Shown here: one piece after another, positions 1 through 8,984 of the stretch
Numbering within the stretch: position 1 is the stretch's first letter
Layout: each line of letters starts with the position of its first letter
Origin: Phycisphaeraceae bacterium
Lineage (GTDB): Bacteria; Planctomycetota; Phycisphaerae; Phycisphaerales; UBA1924
DNA: 64,000 nucleotides
NCBI GenBank assembly: GCA_026126305.1
Contig: JAHCJI010000007.1
Location: 1 to 64,000 of the forward strand
Direction of reading: 5' to 3'
Position numbers and translations under genes: made by a program
Notes under the pieces: generated by a model
Databases searched by the model: none
What the model saw: the letters and a program-made list of their open reading frames with translations, nothing else
What the model was told of the DNA's origin: nothing

Positions 1-395
1 GTGGCCGAGGCGGTCATCATGCGGTTGGGGTCCAGCGGGTCGAGCGCCACCGACACGCCGAAGCCCTCCACGATGGAGATGTCCGGCGGGATGATCGTCT
101 GGACGAGAAACCATTCGTCGCCAGAACGCTCGTACACGAAGATCGCCCCGGCCGTGCAACTGAATGGATCGCCGCCCGGGCAGAGCGAGCGAGCGGCGCC
201 ATCGCCCACGATCAGGTGGCGGTCGTTGAACGTAAACTTTCTCCCAAATCGACCTGCTAAATCCTGGTCGGGCACGATGTGCTGGGGCGTGCATCCTTCC
301 TGGGCCAGCACGCCGGGGGCGGGCAAGGCCATCGAAAACGCTGCCAGGCAGGCGATCGAGCGTGCTGCACGGAAAATTTTCTGTTCGTGGCTCAT
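1..395 (-). CDS. Secreted beta-propeller-like protein, 5' part only (leaderless paralog family)
   Basis: The reading frame starts at ATG 395 and runs open off the left edge (131 codons seen). It begins with a short basic stretch and a hydrophobic signal peptide ending near residue 30 (GVLAQEG). The rest closely resembles the N-termini of the genes at 34721, 36179 and 52750: a 'NDRHLIVGDGAARSLCPGGD' segment, then VYER and QTIIPPDI. In those complete paralogs this leads into a repeat domain of FG-GAP or propeller type and a C-terminal duplicated dockerin-like module, so the same is expected beyond the edge. There is no Shine-Dalgarno sequence before the ATG. A promoter ends 6 bp upstream, so translation is probably leaderless. 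Function unknown; extracellular location inferred. Confidence 0.85.
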   Translation of the reverse strand, partial: MSHEQKIFRAARSIACLAAFSMALPAPGVLAQEGCTPQHIVPDQDLAGRFGRKFTFNDRHLIVGDGAARSLCPGGDPFSCTAGAIFVYERSGDEWFLVQTIIPPDISIVEGFGVSVALDPLDPNRMMTASA

Positions 396-401
396 GCCCC
401 A

Positions 402-430
402 ATTGTCCCAGAAACGTCCCGCGATTGCAA
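402..430 (-). promoter_or_regulatory. Leaderless-type promoter of the gene starting at 395
   Basis: Read on the minus strand: TTGCAA (430-425), 17-bp spacer, GACAAT (407-402), 6 bp, then ATG at 395. A sigma-70 transcript would begin at or next to the A of the start codon. The geometry is identical to the promoters at 34686, 36144 and 52715. Confidence 0.7.
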
Positions 431-480
431 GCCCATCTTTGGCAGAATTGGAAAATTTTTGTGAATCTGGCGATTCGGGG

Positions 481-509
481 TTGACAGCGCCCACCCCATC
501 TTGTACATT
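481..509 (+). promoter_or_regulatory. Sigma-70-like promoter of the 549 gene
   Basis: TTGACA (481-486), 17-bp spacer, TACATT (504-509). It leaves a leader of about 32 nt that contains the ribosome-binding site AGGAAGGA (533-540). It is divergent from the leaderless promoter at 402-430, so one 110-bp interval serves both genes. Confidence 0.65.
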
Positions 510-548
510 GTCCCCGGATCCACAACCCTTTCAGGAAGGAGCAGAACC

Positions 549-2552
549 ATGCGTGTTCGCCAAGGTATCGTTGTCGCCATGCTGGTATCGGCCTGCGGCA
601 TGCCCCTGGCCGTCGCCCAAGCCCAGACCTCGCCCAATGCGTACCAGGCCCACGAGCAGGACAACAGCGACGGCCCCAACTTCGACGGGGCCCGTCCCAC
701 CGCCCCCGCCGTGGGCGTCAGCAACCTGGGCGTGGTGGCCGCGGGCACGCGCTACCTGTCGCTGTTCTCCAAGGCCCACACCATCACGCCGCTGGACGAG
801 CGCGGCGTGGACGACACCAACTTCCCGTTCGTGCTGGCCGCGACCAGCGGGACGCGGTTGATCGATCCGAGGGCCGCGCACGATCCGATCCACAATCGTT
901 TGTGGGCGCTGTATGGCGAGGCCAAGTTCGAGCAGAGCCCGTTCTTCGGCATCCAGCACTGCGAGGAAACGGCGCTGCTGCACCTGTCGGTGAACAAGGC
1001 CGGCGCCAACTTCGGCGTGATGGACCCACTCGACGGCACGCAGTGGTGGTACTACACCGGCAGCGGCGGCTCGGCGGGCAATGGTGGCGAGGCCTTCAAT
1101 CTTCGGAGTGGCTCGATCCAACCGTATCAAACCGAACCATTGCATGAACCCCTCAAACTCACCGCACGCATGCCTTCCATCGGCTTCCACTCCGTCACGG
1201 GGAACGTGAATGACCGCTCCGGCGCGGTGATCGTGGCGACCAACGCCCGGGAGGTTTGCACCTTCTTCGATGAGGGCACCAACGGGCCACCCCTGATCAA
1301 GGGCATGTTCCAGTTCCTCTACGTCATCCCCTACGAGCACGATGGCGGCACCAAGTCGATCCTCGACGGCGACCGGCCCGACGAGAGCGACATCACGGTA
1401 GTGCGGCCCTTCCTCAACACGCCCTTCCCGCTGACGGTGGACACCTCCATCCACGGCTGGGTGGTGCAGGCCCCATACGAGCAGGTCGAGAACGCGACCT
1501 TCATCATCAGCACGCCCAACCCGGCGACCGAGATCGACCCGCTCTTCGAGCACGTCCGCTTGAAGGGGTTGTTCTATGACGATACAGCTCTTGCTGGCAG
1601 AGAGTGGACACTCCAACAGCGCGTGACCCCGGGCGCGACGCCCATCCTCGACGACATCCCCTTGGATCCTTCGCTGTCGTTCCTCGCGACCAATCTGGAT
1701 GGTTCGCTGCCATTCCCGATTCAAGTGCCGGTAACGCCCGACACCACGACTTCTTGGATCGGCCCCAAGGCCCAGGGCACCTACTTCCATTCGGCCGTGC
1801 TGGCCAAGGACGTGGCGAACGACTTCCGCATCTTCGCCGTCCACGCCGTCCGTTCTCCCTCGGACGATCGCTGGGTGGTGCAGTGGTACGTGATCGATCC
1901 GGACCTGGCCAACTTCCATTCCGCCACCCACGGCGTCTGGTCGCCGGACATCGCCATGTACACGAAAGGCAAGGAGACGGTCGAAGCCAGCGGCCGGCTG
2001 GAGGACGAGGGTCACAGTTACCACCCGGTCATCGTGGTGAACCGCCAAGGCCAGGCGTTCATCGAGTACACATACTCGGACGGCACGACCTGGCCGCAGA
2101 TCCGCCGCGTGCGCCTCAACAGCACGTACGACGACATCGTCGGCACGCCCAGCGTGGTTCGCGCCGGGCCACCTCAGGCCTACGTGGACCATCCCGGGGC
2201 CATCCCCGGCAACTGGGCCAACACCGCCGACGCCCAGGCCGACCCGTTCAACAGTTGCGCCTACTGGTCGACGCACACGCTGGTGACCGACGATACCTCG
2301 AACCCGACGACCAAGCGCGACGCGTGGCTCTTCCACCAGGCCTACACCAACTCGGTCGGGCCGCTGTGCCTTGGGACCCTGTCCATGCTCGACCTCAACG
2401 ACGATGGCGTGGTCGACGCGCTCGACCTGGCCGCCCTGACCGACCTCTACGCCCGCAGCGCCCGCCGCATCGACCTCAACGCCGACGGCGTGACCGACCG
2501 GCACGACCTGGACCTGTACATGGCCGCCTACGAGGAATACACGCGGCGGTGA
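549..2552 (+). CDS. Secreted protein with C-terminal dockerin-type repeat, 667 aa
   Basis: ATG 549 is chosen because AGGAAGGA lies 8 bp upstream and a signal peptide follows at once (residues 1-26, ending VAQAQ). The long middle part has no domain I can name. It contains segments such as FHSATHGVWSPDIAMY and a region of aromatic and acidic residues typical of extracellular proteins. The last 60 residues carry two Ca-binding-loop-like motifs, DLNDDGVVDALDLA and DLNADGVTDRHDLD, which is the classical dockerin pattern rather than the IFDFLxFQ type common elsewhere in the window. It is a clear paralog of the gene at 32625-34514, of the same length and with the same order of features. Function unknown. 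Confidence 0.85.
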   Translation: MRVRQGIVVAMLVSACGMPLAVAQAQTSPNAYQAHEQDNSDGPNFDGARPTAPAVGVSNLGVVAAGTRYLSLFSKAHTITPLDERGVDDTNFPFVLAATSGTRLIDPRAAHDPIHNRLWALYGEAKFEQSPFFGIQHCEETALLHLSVNKAGANFGVMDPLDGTQWWYYTGSGGSAGNGGEAFNLRSGSIQPYQTEPLHEPLKLTARMPSIGFHSVTGNVNDRSGAVIVATNAREVCTFFDEGTNGPPLIKGMFQFLYVIPYEHDGGTKSILDGDRPDESDITVVRPFLNTPFPLTVDTSIHGWVVQAPYEQVENATFIISTPNPATEIDPLFEHVRLKGLFYDDTALAGREWTLQQRVTPGATPILDDIPLDPSLSFLATNLDGSLPFPIQVPVTPDTTTSWIGPKAQGTYFHSAVLAKDVANDFRIFAVHAVRSPSDDRWVVQWYVIDPDLANFHSATHGVWSPDIAMYTKGKETVEASGRLEDEGHSYHPVIVVNRQGQAFIEYTYSDGTTWPQIRRVRLNSTYDDIVGTPSVVRAGPPQAYVDHPGAIPGNWANTADAQADPFNSCAYWSTHTLVTDDTSNPTTKRDAWLFHQAYTNSVGPLCLGTLSMLDLNDDGVVDALDLAALTDLYARSARRIDLNADGVTDRHDLDLYMAAYEEYTRR

Positions 2553-2856
2553 GGCGAAAGCCGGGCCTCGGCGGCCGCCCGCCCGGGCCACCGATGACCG
2601 CCACCTACCACCACCCACCCGCCATAAGCCCCTCGCGAGCCACGCGTTCGCTGGGGGCTTGCGGTTTCCTGCCAGCCATTCTTTCTCGATCTTCCATCCG
2701 ATGGCCACCTGACCGATCCGACTCGGCGGCCGACCGTCCAGCCCCTCGAACTCGTCGCCCATGTGCCCGGTTCGGACACGCGCCGGGCATTTGGTTCGAG
2801 ATCCTATAACCCCCCACGGAGCACGTCCGATACAAAAACCGCCCTGGCGCCCCCGA

Positions 2857-3297
2857 GAAGAGTTCCCGACGCGTCGGGAGGAGTTCCCGACGGCCGGGGA
2901 GGAGCTCCCGACGGCCGGTGAGGAGTTTTCGATGGCCGGGGAGGAACTCCCGACGGCCGGGGAAGAGTTCCCGGCGGCCTGGGAGGAGATCCCGGCGGCC
3001 GGGGAGGAGTTCACGATGGCCGGGGAGGAACTCCCGATGGCCGGGGAGAAGCTCCCGGCGGCCGGAGAGGAGCTCCCGGCGGCCGGGGAGGAGCTCCCGA
3101 CGGCCGGAGAGGAGCTCCCGGCGGCCGGGGAGAAGCTCCCGGCGGCCGGAGAGGAGCTCCCGGCGGCCGGAGAGGATCTCCCGACGGCCGGTGAGGAGTT
3201 TTCGATGGCAGGGGAGGAGCTCCCGACGGCCAGTGAGGAGTTCCCGGCGGCCGGGGAGGGGCTCACGGCGGCCGGGGAGGGGCTCACGGCGGGCCGA
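2857..3297. repeat. 21-bp tandem array, 21 units
   Basis: Twenty-one consecutive units of exactly 21 bp with no insertion or deletion, beginning at 2857 and stepping by 21 to 3277. Units follow GAGGAG-CTCCCG-ACGGCCGGG with point changes. Most units contain a dyad GGGAG-N3-CTCCC. Every frame through the array is open because 21 is a multiple of 3, but substitutions are spread over all codon positions and no start with a ribosome-binding site precedes it, so I read it as non-coding. It lies in the convergent gap (2553-3536) between the 549 gene and trpF; apart from this array and the heptamers at 3474 I see nothing in that gap. Confidence 0.9.
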
Positions 3298-3473
3298 CCA
3301 TCGCTCAGTGGACGCCATGGGCGGCGGCGTGGGGGTGGTGGTGGGGGTGGGGGTGGGTCGTGGTGAAAGGCCATGGGCCTGCGTCTTTGGGGGTTGGTGT
3401 CTGCCGCCTTGGGTGCGACCCGAAGACACCGATCTCGGAGGACCGAGTTCGGTGGCACGGGCGTGCTGTTCAG

Positions 3474-3529
3474 CCCAATGCCCAATGCCCAATGCCCAAT
3501 GCCCGATGCCCAATGCCCAATGCCCGATT
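3474..3529. repeat. Heptamer array CCCAATG, 8 units
   Basis: Eight head-to-tail 7-bp units: CCCAATG with two CCCGATG/CCCGATT variants. It ends 7 bp from the trpF stop codon. A sister array with the same unit is at 11698-11739, again just past a minus-strand stop (rdgB). The unit resembles the heptameric short tandem repeats (STRR) known from filamentous cyanobacteria. Confidence 0.85.
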
Positions 3530-3536
3530 GCCGGCC

Positions 3537-4193
3537 CTATCGCACGCCCCCCACGCCCCCCGCCCCCCCCGCGTCGGCGGCGCGGACGGCCCGGCAGAAG
3601 GCCGCGATGCGGGCGGGGTCTTTCACGCCCGGCGCGCTCTCGACGCCCGCCGACACGCTCACGCCCCAGGGCCGGGCGGCGGCGATGACCGGCCCGGCGT
3701 TCTCGGGGGTCAGGCCGCCGGCGAGGATGATCCGCAAGGGGGAGAGCTTGATGGAACGCGCGAGCCTGGGGGCCAGCTCTTCCCAGTTGGCACCCGGGGG
3801 CGCTTCGACGAGCACGGCGCAGACCTCTTCCACCTTCGACCACAGGCGCAGGTCGGCGTCGATGGTTGTCGGTGTGTACAGGATGGTCTTGATGGCGTCC
3901 GGGCCGATGCGGCGGACCAGGTTCTCCGGCTCGCGGCCGTGCAGCTGCGTGTACGGGGCGGGGCAGATGGCCTCGGCGTCGAGGAAGTCGTCCAGCGTGG
4001 GGTCGGCGTACACGGCCACGGCGGTCATGAAGGGCGGCAGGGCGGTGAGGATGTCGGCGGCCAGGTGCGCGTCGACGTGGCAGCGGGCGCCCGGGCGCAG
4101 GTCGAGCCCGATGGCGTCGGCCCCGGCGTCGGCGGCCTGCTCGGCGGTGCGCTGGTCGCGCACGCCGCAGATCTTGATGCGGGTTCGTGGCAT
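3537..4193 (-). CDS. trpF: Phosphoribosylanthranilate isomerase
   Basis: 218 aa. Isomerises N-(5'-phosphoribosyl)anthranilate to CdRP in tryptophan biosynthesis, in the cytoplasm. The N-terminus has the family motif KICGV (residues 7-11) with the catalytic Cys. The C-terminal half has the phosphate-binding GGLTPENAG and the SAGVES motif. Length is normal for a single-domain TrpF. Its ATG (4193-4191) overlaps the rhomboid stop as TGATG, so the two are probably translationally coupled. It is not next to other trp genes, which is common outside enterobacteria. The tail after ADAGG is Gly-rich and probably disordered. Confidence 0.93.
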   Translation of the reverse strand: MPRTRIKICGVRDQRTAEQAADAGADAIGLDLRPGARCHVDAHLAADILTALPPFMTAVAVYADPTLDDFLDAEAICPAPYTQLHGREPENLVRRIGPDAIKTILYTPTTIDADLRLWSKVEEVCAVLVEAPPGANWEELAPRLARSIKLSPLRIILAGGLTPENAGPVIAAARPWGVSVSAGVESAPGVKDPARIAAFCRAVRAADAGGAGGVGGVR

Positions 4194-5398
4194 CAGCGAG
4201 CCTCGTGAGTCTTGGGGTCCAAAAGGGCGTCTAGGTCGTTCTGGGCCAGGGCCTTCAGTTGCGGGTCGCCCAGTTCCAGCAGCGCCTGGCGCAGCAGTTC
4301 CTTCGCGCGGATGGTGTCTTGCAGATGGTCGGCCAGGTGGTTGGCCAAGAGGCGGGCCAGCAGCACGCGCACCATCGGGGCCTCGGCGTCGCCGGGGTGG
4401 GCCTTGAGGAAGTCGTCGTAGGCCCGGGCGGCCAGGTCGTGGTGCTCGCGCTGGTAGAGCGTGTTGGCCAGGTCCAGCTGCTGGTCTCGCGGCAGGCGGG
4501 CGGCCTGGCCGGTGTGGTGCTCGATGAGCCGGCGGTACATCGTCGCCGCCGAGCCGGGGCGGCGGTCGGCCAGGGCGCTCTCGATGCCCCGGCGCAGCTC
4601 GGCGTCGTCGGAGGACCGCGGCGCTACGGCGGTCCGCTCGTGCCGTGGGGGGCGTGGGAGTCGAGGCGGCTTGGTGGCCATGGGCTTGTGCAGGCCGCGC
4701 TTCTCGACGGCGCCGCGGATCTGGCCCCTGCGGCGCTTCTGGTTGAAGGCGGTGAACAGGTCGTAGGGCTGCCGGGGCACCAGCCGCAAGGCCAGCAGCA
4801 CGAAGGCGATGGCAAAGCCGTAGAGGTAGCCGCCCAGGTGGGCCTCGACGGCCACGCGGTGCGAGCCCATGCCCAGCATGAGCACGTCTCGGGCCACGGC
4901 CAGCGCGATGAACACCCACGCGGGCAGGACGAAGACGCCGATGATGATGAAGAACAGCAGCACGCGCACGCCCGCCAGGGGGAACATCACCAGGTAGGCC
5001 CCGGTGCAGCAGGCCACCGCGCCCGAGGCGCCAACGACGGGGTTGTCCTTGAAGAGGGCGTGGGCAAATCCCGTGGCCACGGCCCCCACAAGGTAGAAGG
5101 CGGCGAACCCGACCCGGCCCAGCCGGTCCTCGACGGCCTGGGCGAACACCCAGAAGAAGACCATGTTCCCGATGATGTGCATCGGCGAGCCGTGCAGGAA
5201 GGCGTAGGTGAGCCAGGTCCACCAGCCGCTGACGCCCGGCTCGAGCATGAACGGGCGCACGGGGCCCGAGACGACGTCCGGGAGGTTCTTGGTGGCGGCC
5301 ATCTGCCAGAGGAAGACCAGGATGTTGATGGCCAGCAGCGCATAGGTGACCACGGGCGTCCGCTGGCTGGGTCGGTCGGCTCCAAGGGGGATCAGCAC
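4193..5398 (-). CDS. Rhomboid-family intramembrane serine protease with C-terminal TPR-like extension
   Basis: 401 aa, GTG start. Residues 15-210 form a rhomboid core of about six membrane segments: HxxGN (H74, N78), catalytic GASGA (Ser125) and AHLGGYLYG (His187) are all present, so the Ser-His dyad is intact. Residues about 260-395 are soluble and helical with TPR-like pairs (ANTLYQREHHDLAARAYDDF). This layout is seen in planctomycete and deltaproteobacterial rhomboids of unknown substrate. There is no clear Shine-Dalgarno. A TACCAT hexamer sits exactly 6 bp before the GTG, so it may also be leaderless, but the -35 is poor. Upstream is a short 12-bp repeat (TTGGTCCGAGGC) near 5425-5455. Confidence 0.9.
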   Translation of the reverse strand: MLIPLGADRPSQRTPVVTYALLAINILVFLWQMAATKNLPDVVSGPVRPFMLEPGVSGWWTWLTYAFLHGSPMHIIGNMVFFWVFAQAVEDRLGRVGFAAFYLVGAVATGFAHALFKDNPVVGASGAVACCTGAYLVMFPLAGVRVLLFFIIIGVFVLPAWVFIALAVARDVLMLGMGSHRVAVEAHLGGYLYGFAIAFVLLALRLVPRQPYDLFTAFNQKRRRGQIRGAVEKRGLHKPMATKPPRLPRPPRHERTAVAPRSSDDAELRRGIESALADRRPGSAATMYRRLIEHHTGQAARLPRDQQLDLANTLYQREHHDLAARAYDDFLKAHPGDAEAPMVRVLLARLLANHLADHLQDTIRAKELLRQALLELGDPQLKALAQNDLDALLDPKTHEAR

Positions 5399-5594
5399 GC
5401 GGGCATGGTACCGTCGTGTCCCGGGCTTGGTCCGAGGCTTGGTCCGAGGCTTGGGTTCTGGGCTCTGGAAGTCGGCAATCGCGTCGTCCGGGGTGCTCGC
5501 GGCTTGCTAGACTGGGGCCCCAATGCCAGCTTTGTGGGCCCTGAAGGCCCGCCCGTCGCACCCGCCGAGAGCACCAGCAGGAGGTTCGTCCAAG

Positions 5595-6725
5595 ATGCCC
5601 GAGTTCAGCAAAGGCCTGGAAGGCGTCGTCGCCGCCGAGACGCAGATGTCCTACATCGATGGGCAGCAGGGCGTGCTCGAGTACGTGGGCATCGCCATCG
5701 GCGACCTGGCCCGGTCCTCGACCTTCGAGGAGACGGTGTACCTGCTGTGGAACAAGAGGCTGCCCACCCAGGCCGAACTGGACGCCTTCACCAAGGGCCT
5801 TCGGTCGCACTACGACCCGCCCGCGGGCGTCCTGGAGATGGTCAAGGGCCTGCCCAGGGACGCCCAGCCGATGCACGCCCTGCGGACGCTGGTGAGCGCC
5901 CTGGCGTTGTTCGACCCCAACCCCAACGCCAACGACGTGGCCAGCGCCCGCGAGAAGGCCCTGCGCATCCTGGCGGCCACGCCGGCGATCGTGGCGGCCT
6001 TCGACCGCCACCGCCGCGGCGAGGCCTTCGTGCCCCCCGACCACGACCTGGGCTTCAGCGAGAACTTCCTGTACATGCTCAACGGCACCAGGCCCACGGC
6101 GGCGATGGCCCGGGCCTTTGACATCTGCATGATCACCCACGCCGACCACGGGCTGAACAACTCGACCTTCACCGCCCGCGTGGTCATCTCGACGCTCAGC
6201 GACCTGTACAGCGCCATGACGGCGGCCATCGGAAGCCTGCGCGGGCCGCTGCATGGCGGCGCGAACGAGGAAGTCATGGTCATGCTCAACGAGATCAAGA
6301 GCGTGGCCGACGCCGAGGCGTACGTCATGAACAAGCTCAAGAACAAGGAGCGGATCATGGGCTTCGGGCACCGGGTCTACAAGGCCAAGGACCCGCGTGC
6401 CAGCGAGTTGCAGACGCTGGCCAGGCAGCTGGCGCATGACACGGGGAACATGGGCTTCTACGAGAAGAGCAACGCCATCGAGCAGGTGATGCACCGCGAG
6501 GTCGCCAGCAAGGGCATCTACCCCAACGTCGACTTCTACAGCGCCACGACGTACCACTGCATCGGGCTCAAGCTCGACCTGTTCACCCCCATGTTCGCCC
6601 TCAGCCGCCTGGCGGGCTGGAGCGGGCACGTGATCGAGCAGCTCGAGGACAACCGGCTGTTTCGCCCGACGACCAATTATGTCGGCCCGCACAAGGTCGC
6701 CTACACGCCCATCGAGAAACGCTGA
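5595..6725 (+). CDS. Citrate synthase
   Basis: 376 aa. Condenses oxaloacetate and acetyl-CoA to citrate, first step of the TCA cycle. Active-site signatures are visible: HADHGLNNSTFTAR (residues 182-195), GPLHGGAN (His220), GFGHRVYKAKDPRA (His259) and the YPNVDFYSA aspartate near residue 315. Length fits the short dimeric type II-like enzymes of Gram-positives and planctomycetes rather than the 430-aa hexameric GltA. A 2-methylcitrate synthase role cannot be excluded from sequence alone. ATG 5595 follows AGGAGG at 5579-5584. It is divergent from the rhomboid gene. Confidence 0.93.
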   Translation: MPEFSKGLEGVVAAETQMSYIDGQQGVLEYVGIAIGDLARSSTFEETVYLLWNKRLPTQAELDAFTKGLRSHYDPPAGVLEMVKGLPRDAQPMHALRTLVSALALFDPNPNANDVASAREKALRILAATPAIVAAFDRHRRGEAFVPPDHDLGFSENFLYMLNGTRPTAAMARAFDICMITHADHGLNNSTFTARVVISTLSDLYSAMTAAIGSLRGPLHGGANEEVMVMLNEIKSVADAEAYVMNKLKNKERIMGFGHRVYKAKDPRASELQTLARQLAHDTGNMGFYEKSNAIEQVMHREVASKGIYPNVDFYSATTYHCIGLKLDLFTPMFALSRLAGWSGHVIEQLEDNRLFRPTTNYVGPHKVAYTPIEKR

Positions 6726-6738
6726 CGCCCGGATCGGT

Positions 6739-6921
6739 TCAACCGCGGGCGGCGGGCGCTTGCCTGGTCACGATCAGCCAGATGGCGTGGATCTGGCCCG
6801 GCAGGAAGCCGACGATCGTCAGCAGGATGTTGAGCCAGAAGTGCAGGCCGATGCCAACCTGGAGGAAGGCGGCGACGGGTGGCAGGAAGATGGCCAGGAT
6901 GATCTTCAGAACGGTCATCAT
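6739..6921 (-). CDS. YqaE/PMP3 family small membrane protein
   Basis: 60 aa with two membrane segments (ILAIFLPPVAAFLQVGIG and FWLNILLTIVGFLPGQIHAIWLI). The LPP and P-G-xxHA signature of the PMP3/stress-response hydrophobic peptide family is present. These inner-membrane proteins are linked to ion homeostasis and stress, but their mechanism is unclear. Two ATGs are adjacent (6921 and 6918); GAGGAAGGAA about 10 bp upstream supports either. It converges with the citrate synthase gene, only 13 bp between stops, and lies downstream of the response regulator on the same strand with a 60-bp gap. Confidence 0.88.
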   Translation of the reverse strand: MMTVLKIILAIFLPPVAAFLQVGIGLHFWLNILLTIVGFLPGQIHAIWLIVTRQAPAARG

Positions 6922-6981
6922 GCTTGCTGCGTTCCTTCCTCTTCTGCTTGGATGCTGGACGTCTCGATCCGGGTGAATAAC

Positions 6982-7671
6982 TCATGGACTCGGCGACGGA
7001 TCGATCCAACCGAATCGATAGCCCGCGCCCTTGATGGTATGGAAGAGCGGGCGGTCGTGCCCGCGGTCGAGTTTGCGGCGAAGGGTTGAGACGTAGACCT
7101 CGATGCTGTTGCCGTTCGGCTCGTACCGCGACCCCCAGACCCACTGGCCGATCTCCTCGCGTGTGAGGATGCGGCCCGGGTGGCGCATGAAGAACTCCAG
7201 GAGGGCGACTTCTTTTTTCGAGAGCGAGATCGATTCGCCCGCACGGGTTGCCTTCCGTGCGTGCAGGTCCAGTTCGAGGCCCTCGCTGCGCAGGGTGCGC
7301 TCTGCGGGGTGTTTCTCCCGGGGGCCCAGGGCCCGGACTCGTGCGAGCAACTCCTCGAATGCGAAGGGCTTGGTGATGGCGTCGTTGGCACCCGACTGGA
7401 AAGCGTCGGCTTCCGCGTCCGGGGCTGTCAGGGCCGTCATCAGGATGATGGGCGTGCCGATGTTGCGGGCACGCAGGTTTCGGCACACGTCCATGCCGCC
7501 ACGGTCGTGGAGCATCTGGTCGAGAAGCACGAGTTCGTACCCGCCAGCGGCTGCCAGTTCCTCGCCTTGCTGGCCCGAGTGCGAGACATCGACGATATAG
7601 CCGTGCCTGGCCAGGCCCTTGGAAACCGCCAGGGCCGTCTTGGGATTGTCCTCGACGATCAGGACTCGCAC
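6982..7671 (-). CDS. OmpR/PhoB-family response regulator (orphan)
   Basis: 229 aa from GTG 7671; GTG 7680 would add three residues, and neither has a good Shine-Dalgarno. Receiver domain residues 1-115 with acidic pair E7/D8, phosphoacceptor D51 and Lys in TKPF. Winged-helix DNA-binding domain residues about 130-225 ends in the typical HTIKGAGYRF. The usual Pro after the phosphoacceptor (LDxMLP) is replaced by His (LDQMLHD). No histidine kinase lies nearby, so its partner is elsewhere. The gap to the upstream enzyme gene is only 58 bp on the same strand, so readthrough from 7730-8731 is possible. Confidence 0.9.
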   Translation of the reverse strand: MRVLIVEDNPKTALAVSKGLARHGYIVDVSHSGQQGEELAAAGGYELVLLDQMLHDRGGMDVCRNLRARNIGTPIILMTALTAPDAEADAFQSGANDAITKPFAFEELLARVRALGPREKHPAERTLRSEGLELDLHARKATRAGESISLSKKEVALLEFFMRHPGRILTREEIGQWVWGSRYEPNGNSIEVYVSTLRRKLDRGHDRPLFHTIKGAGYRFGWIDPSPSP

Positions 7672-7729
7672 GGAGGTCACCCCCGGGTTCGTGGAGTGTA
7701 CCCCCCCGGTCGGGTGCGTGCGGGGCCCT

Positions 7730-8731
7730 CTACCAGCCCAGGACCCAGCCGAAGATGAGCGGGGCGACGATGGTGGCATCGCTCTCGATCATGAACTTGG
7801 GGGTGCCCGCACCCAGTTTGCCCCAGGTAATTTTCTCGTTTGGCACGGCCCCGCTGTAACCCCCGTAGCTGGTGGTGGCGTCGGAGACCTGGCAGAAGTA
7901 ACTCCACCGAGGCACGCGTTTGTGGGCGTCGGCATCGTCGCGGAAGAGGTCGTGGTTGATGGTGGGCACGACGCAGATCGGGAAATCGCCCGCGATGCCA
8001 CCGCCGATCTGGAAGAAGCCCGGACCGGTATCCGCGCCCTTGGTGGTGTTGATGTACCAGTCGATCAGGGCGGCCATGTAACTGGTGCCGGCCAGCACCA
8101 CGTCCAGGCTGTAGCCCTCGCGCTTGGCGTTGGCCACGAACATGTTGCCCAGGGTGCAGTCTTCCCAGCCCGGGACGAACAGGGGCAGGTCCTTCTGGGC
8201 GGCGGCCAGCAGCCAGCTCTCGCTGGGGTCGACCTGATAATCATTGCGGAGGTCGCCGCTGAGCAGCAGGTCGTAGAGATAGCGGTGGGGCAGGTGCCTC
8301 TGGCCCGTGTCGCTGGCGGCTTTCCAGCGTTTGATCAGGTGTGCCTCGATGGTCTGCATCGCCGCTTCTTCGGGGATGCATGTATCGGTGACACGGGGGA
8401 AGCCGCCCTCGTCGAGCGCAACGTCGTCGGCCTCGGACAGGGCCCGCCAGTCGTCGATGTGGCGATAGTGGTTATGGGCCACGAGGTTGAACACGTCCTC
8501 TTCGAGGTTGGCCCCCGTGCAGCTGATGGCGTGGACCTTGCCCTGGCGGATCATCTCGGCCAGCGAGCGACCCAGTTGGGCCGTGCTCATGGCACCGGCC
8601 AGGGTCATGAACATCGGCGTGCCCGACTCCAGGGCCTGCTCGTAGGCCCGGGCGGCTCGCACGACCACGCCCGCGTTGAAGTGCAGGTAGTGCCGCTCCA
8701 TGAATGCTCGTAGGGGATGTGCGGTGCTCAA
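7730..8731 (-). CDS. Deoxyhypusine synthase-like protein
   Basis: 333 aa from TTG 8731, chosen because AAGGAA lies 9 bp upstream and the resulting N-terminus (residues 1-20, ending ERHYLHFNA) matches bacterial family members; ATG 8782 would add 17 residues. The NAD-binding and spermidine-site features of the family are present: TLAGAMSTAQLG, SCTGANLEEDVFN, TDTCIPEE, QIGGGIAGDFP, and WGKL with the catalytic Lys (Lys305). Bacteria lack eIF5A, so these proteins are thought to act in polyamine metabolism (homospermidine-type aminobutyl transfer) rather than hypusine formation. The exact substrate is not determinable here. Cytoplasmic. Divergent from the subtilase gene with a 253-bp shared upstream region. 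Confidence 0.88.
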   Translation of the reverse strand: MSTAHPLRAFMERHYLHFNAGVVVRAARAYEQALESGTPMFMTLAGAMSTAQLGRSLAEMIRQGKVHAISCTGANLEEDVFNLVAHNHYRHIDDWRALSEADDVALDEGGFPRVTDTCIPEEAAMQTIEAHLIKRWKAASDTGQRHLPHRYLYDLLLSGDLRNDYQVDPSESWLLAAAQKDLPLFVPGWEDCTLGNMFVANAKREGYSLDVVLAGTSYMAALIDWYINTTKGADTGPGFFQIGGGIAGDFPICVVPTINHDLFRDDADAHKRVPRWSYFCQVSDATTSYGGYSGAVPNEKITWGKLGAGTPKFMIESDATIVAPLIFGWVLGW

Positions 8732-8984
8732 CTGGGGAGTTCCTTGATTGGATTTTACTTGGATCGGCTTGCATGGCGACATGCCAGGCTGGGTGCGAAA
8801 ATTTTTGTCTGCCAGTGTAACGCCCTGGGCCTTGCCTTGTGTAACCCGTGCGAGACGCCGCGATGCGGGCCCGCGGGGAGGTGGGCTTGCTCGCGGCGTC
8901 TTTTCTTGTTGCGGCTCGGCGTTCGTGCGGATTTGGCATCGGCCGGGCCGATCCGAGTTGGACCCAGAGGGGAAGGAATCTGTG

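Noticed and set aside
2857..3297. A protein made of seven-residue repeats (frame GEELPxA) read through the 21-bp array
   Set aside because: All frames are open only because 21 is divisible by 3; changes are not biased to third positions, and there is no ribosome-binding site or signal at a start.
531..3485. Large minus-strand reading frame of 984 codons
   Set aside because: It is antisense to the well-supported 549-2552 gene and then runs through the repeat array; its sequence is Val/Gly/Arg-rich as expected of a shadow frame in high-GC DNA.
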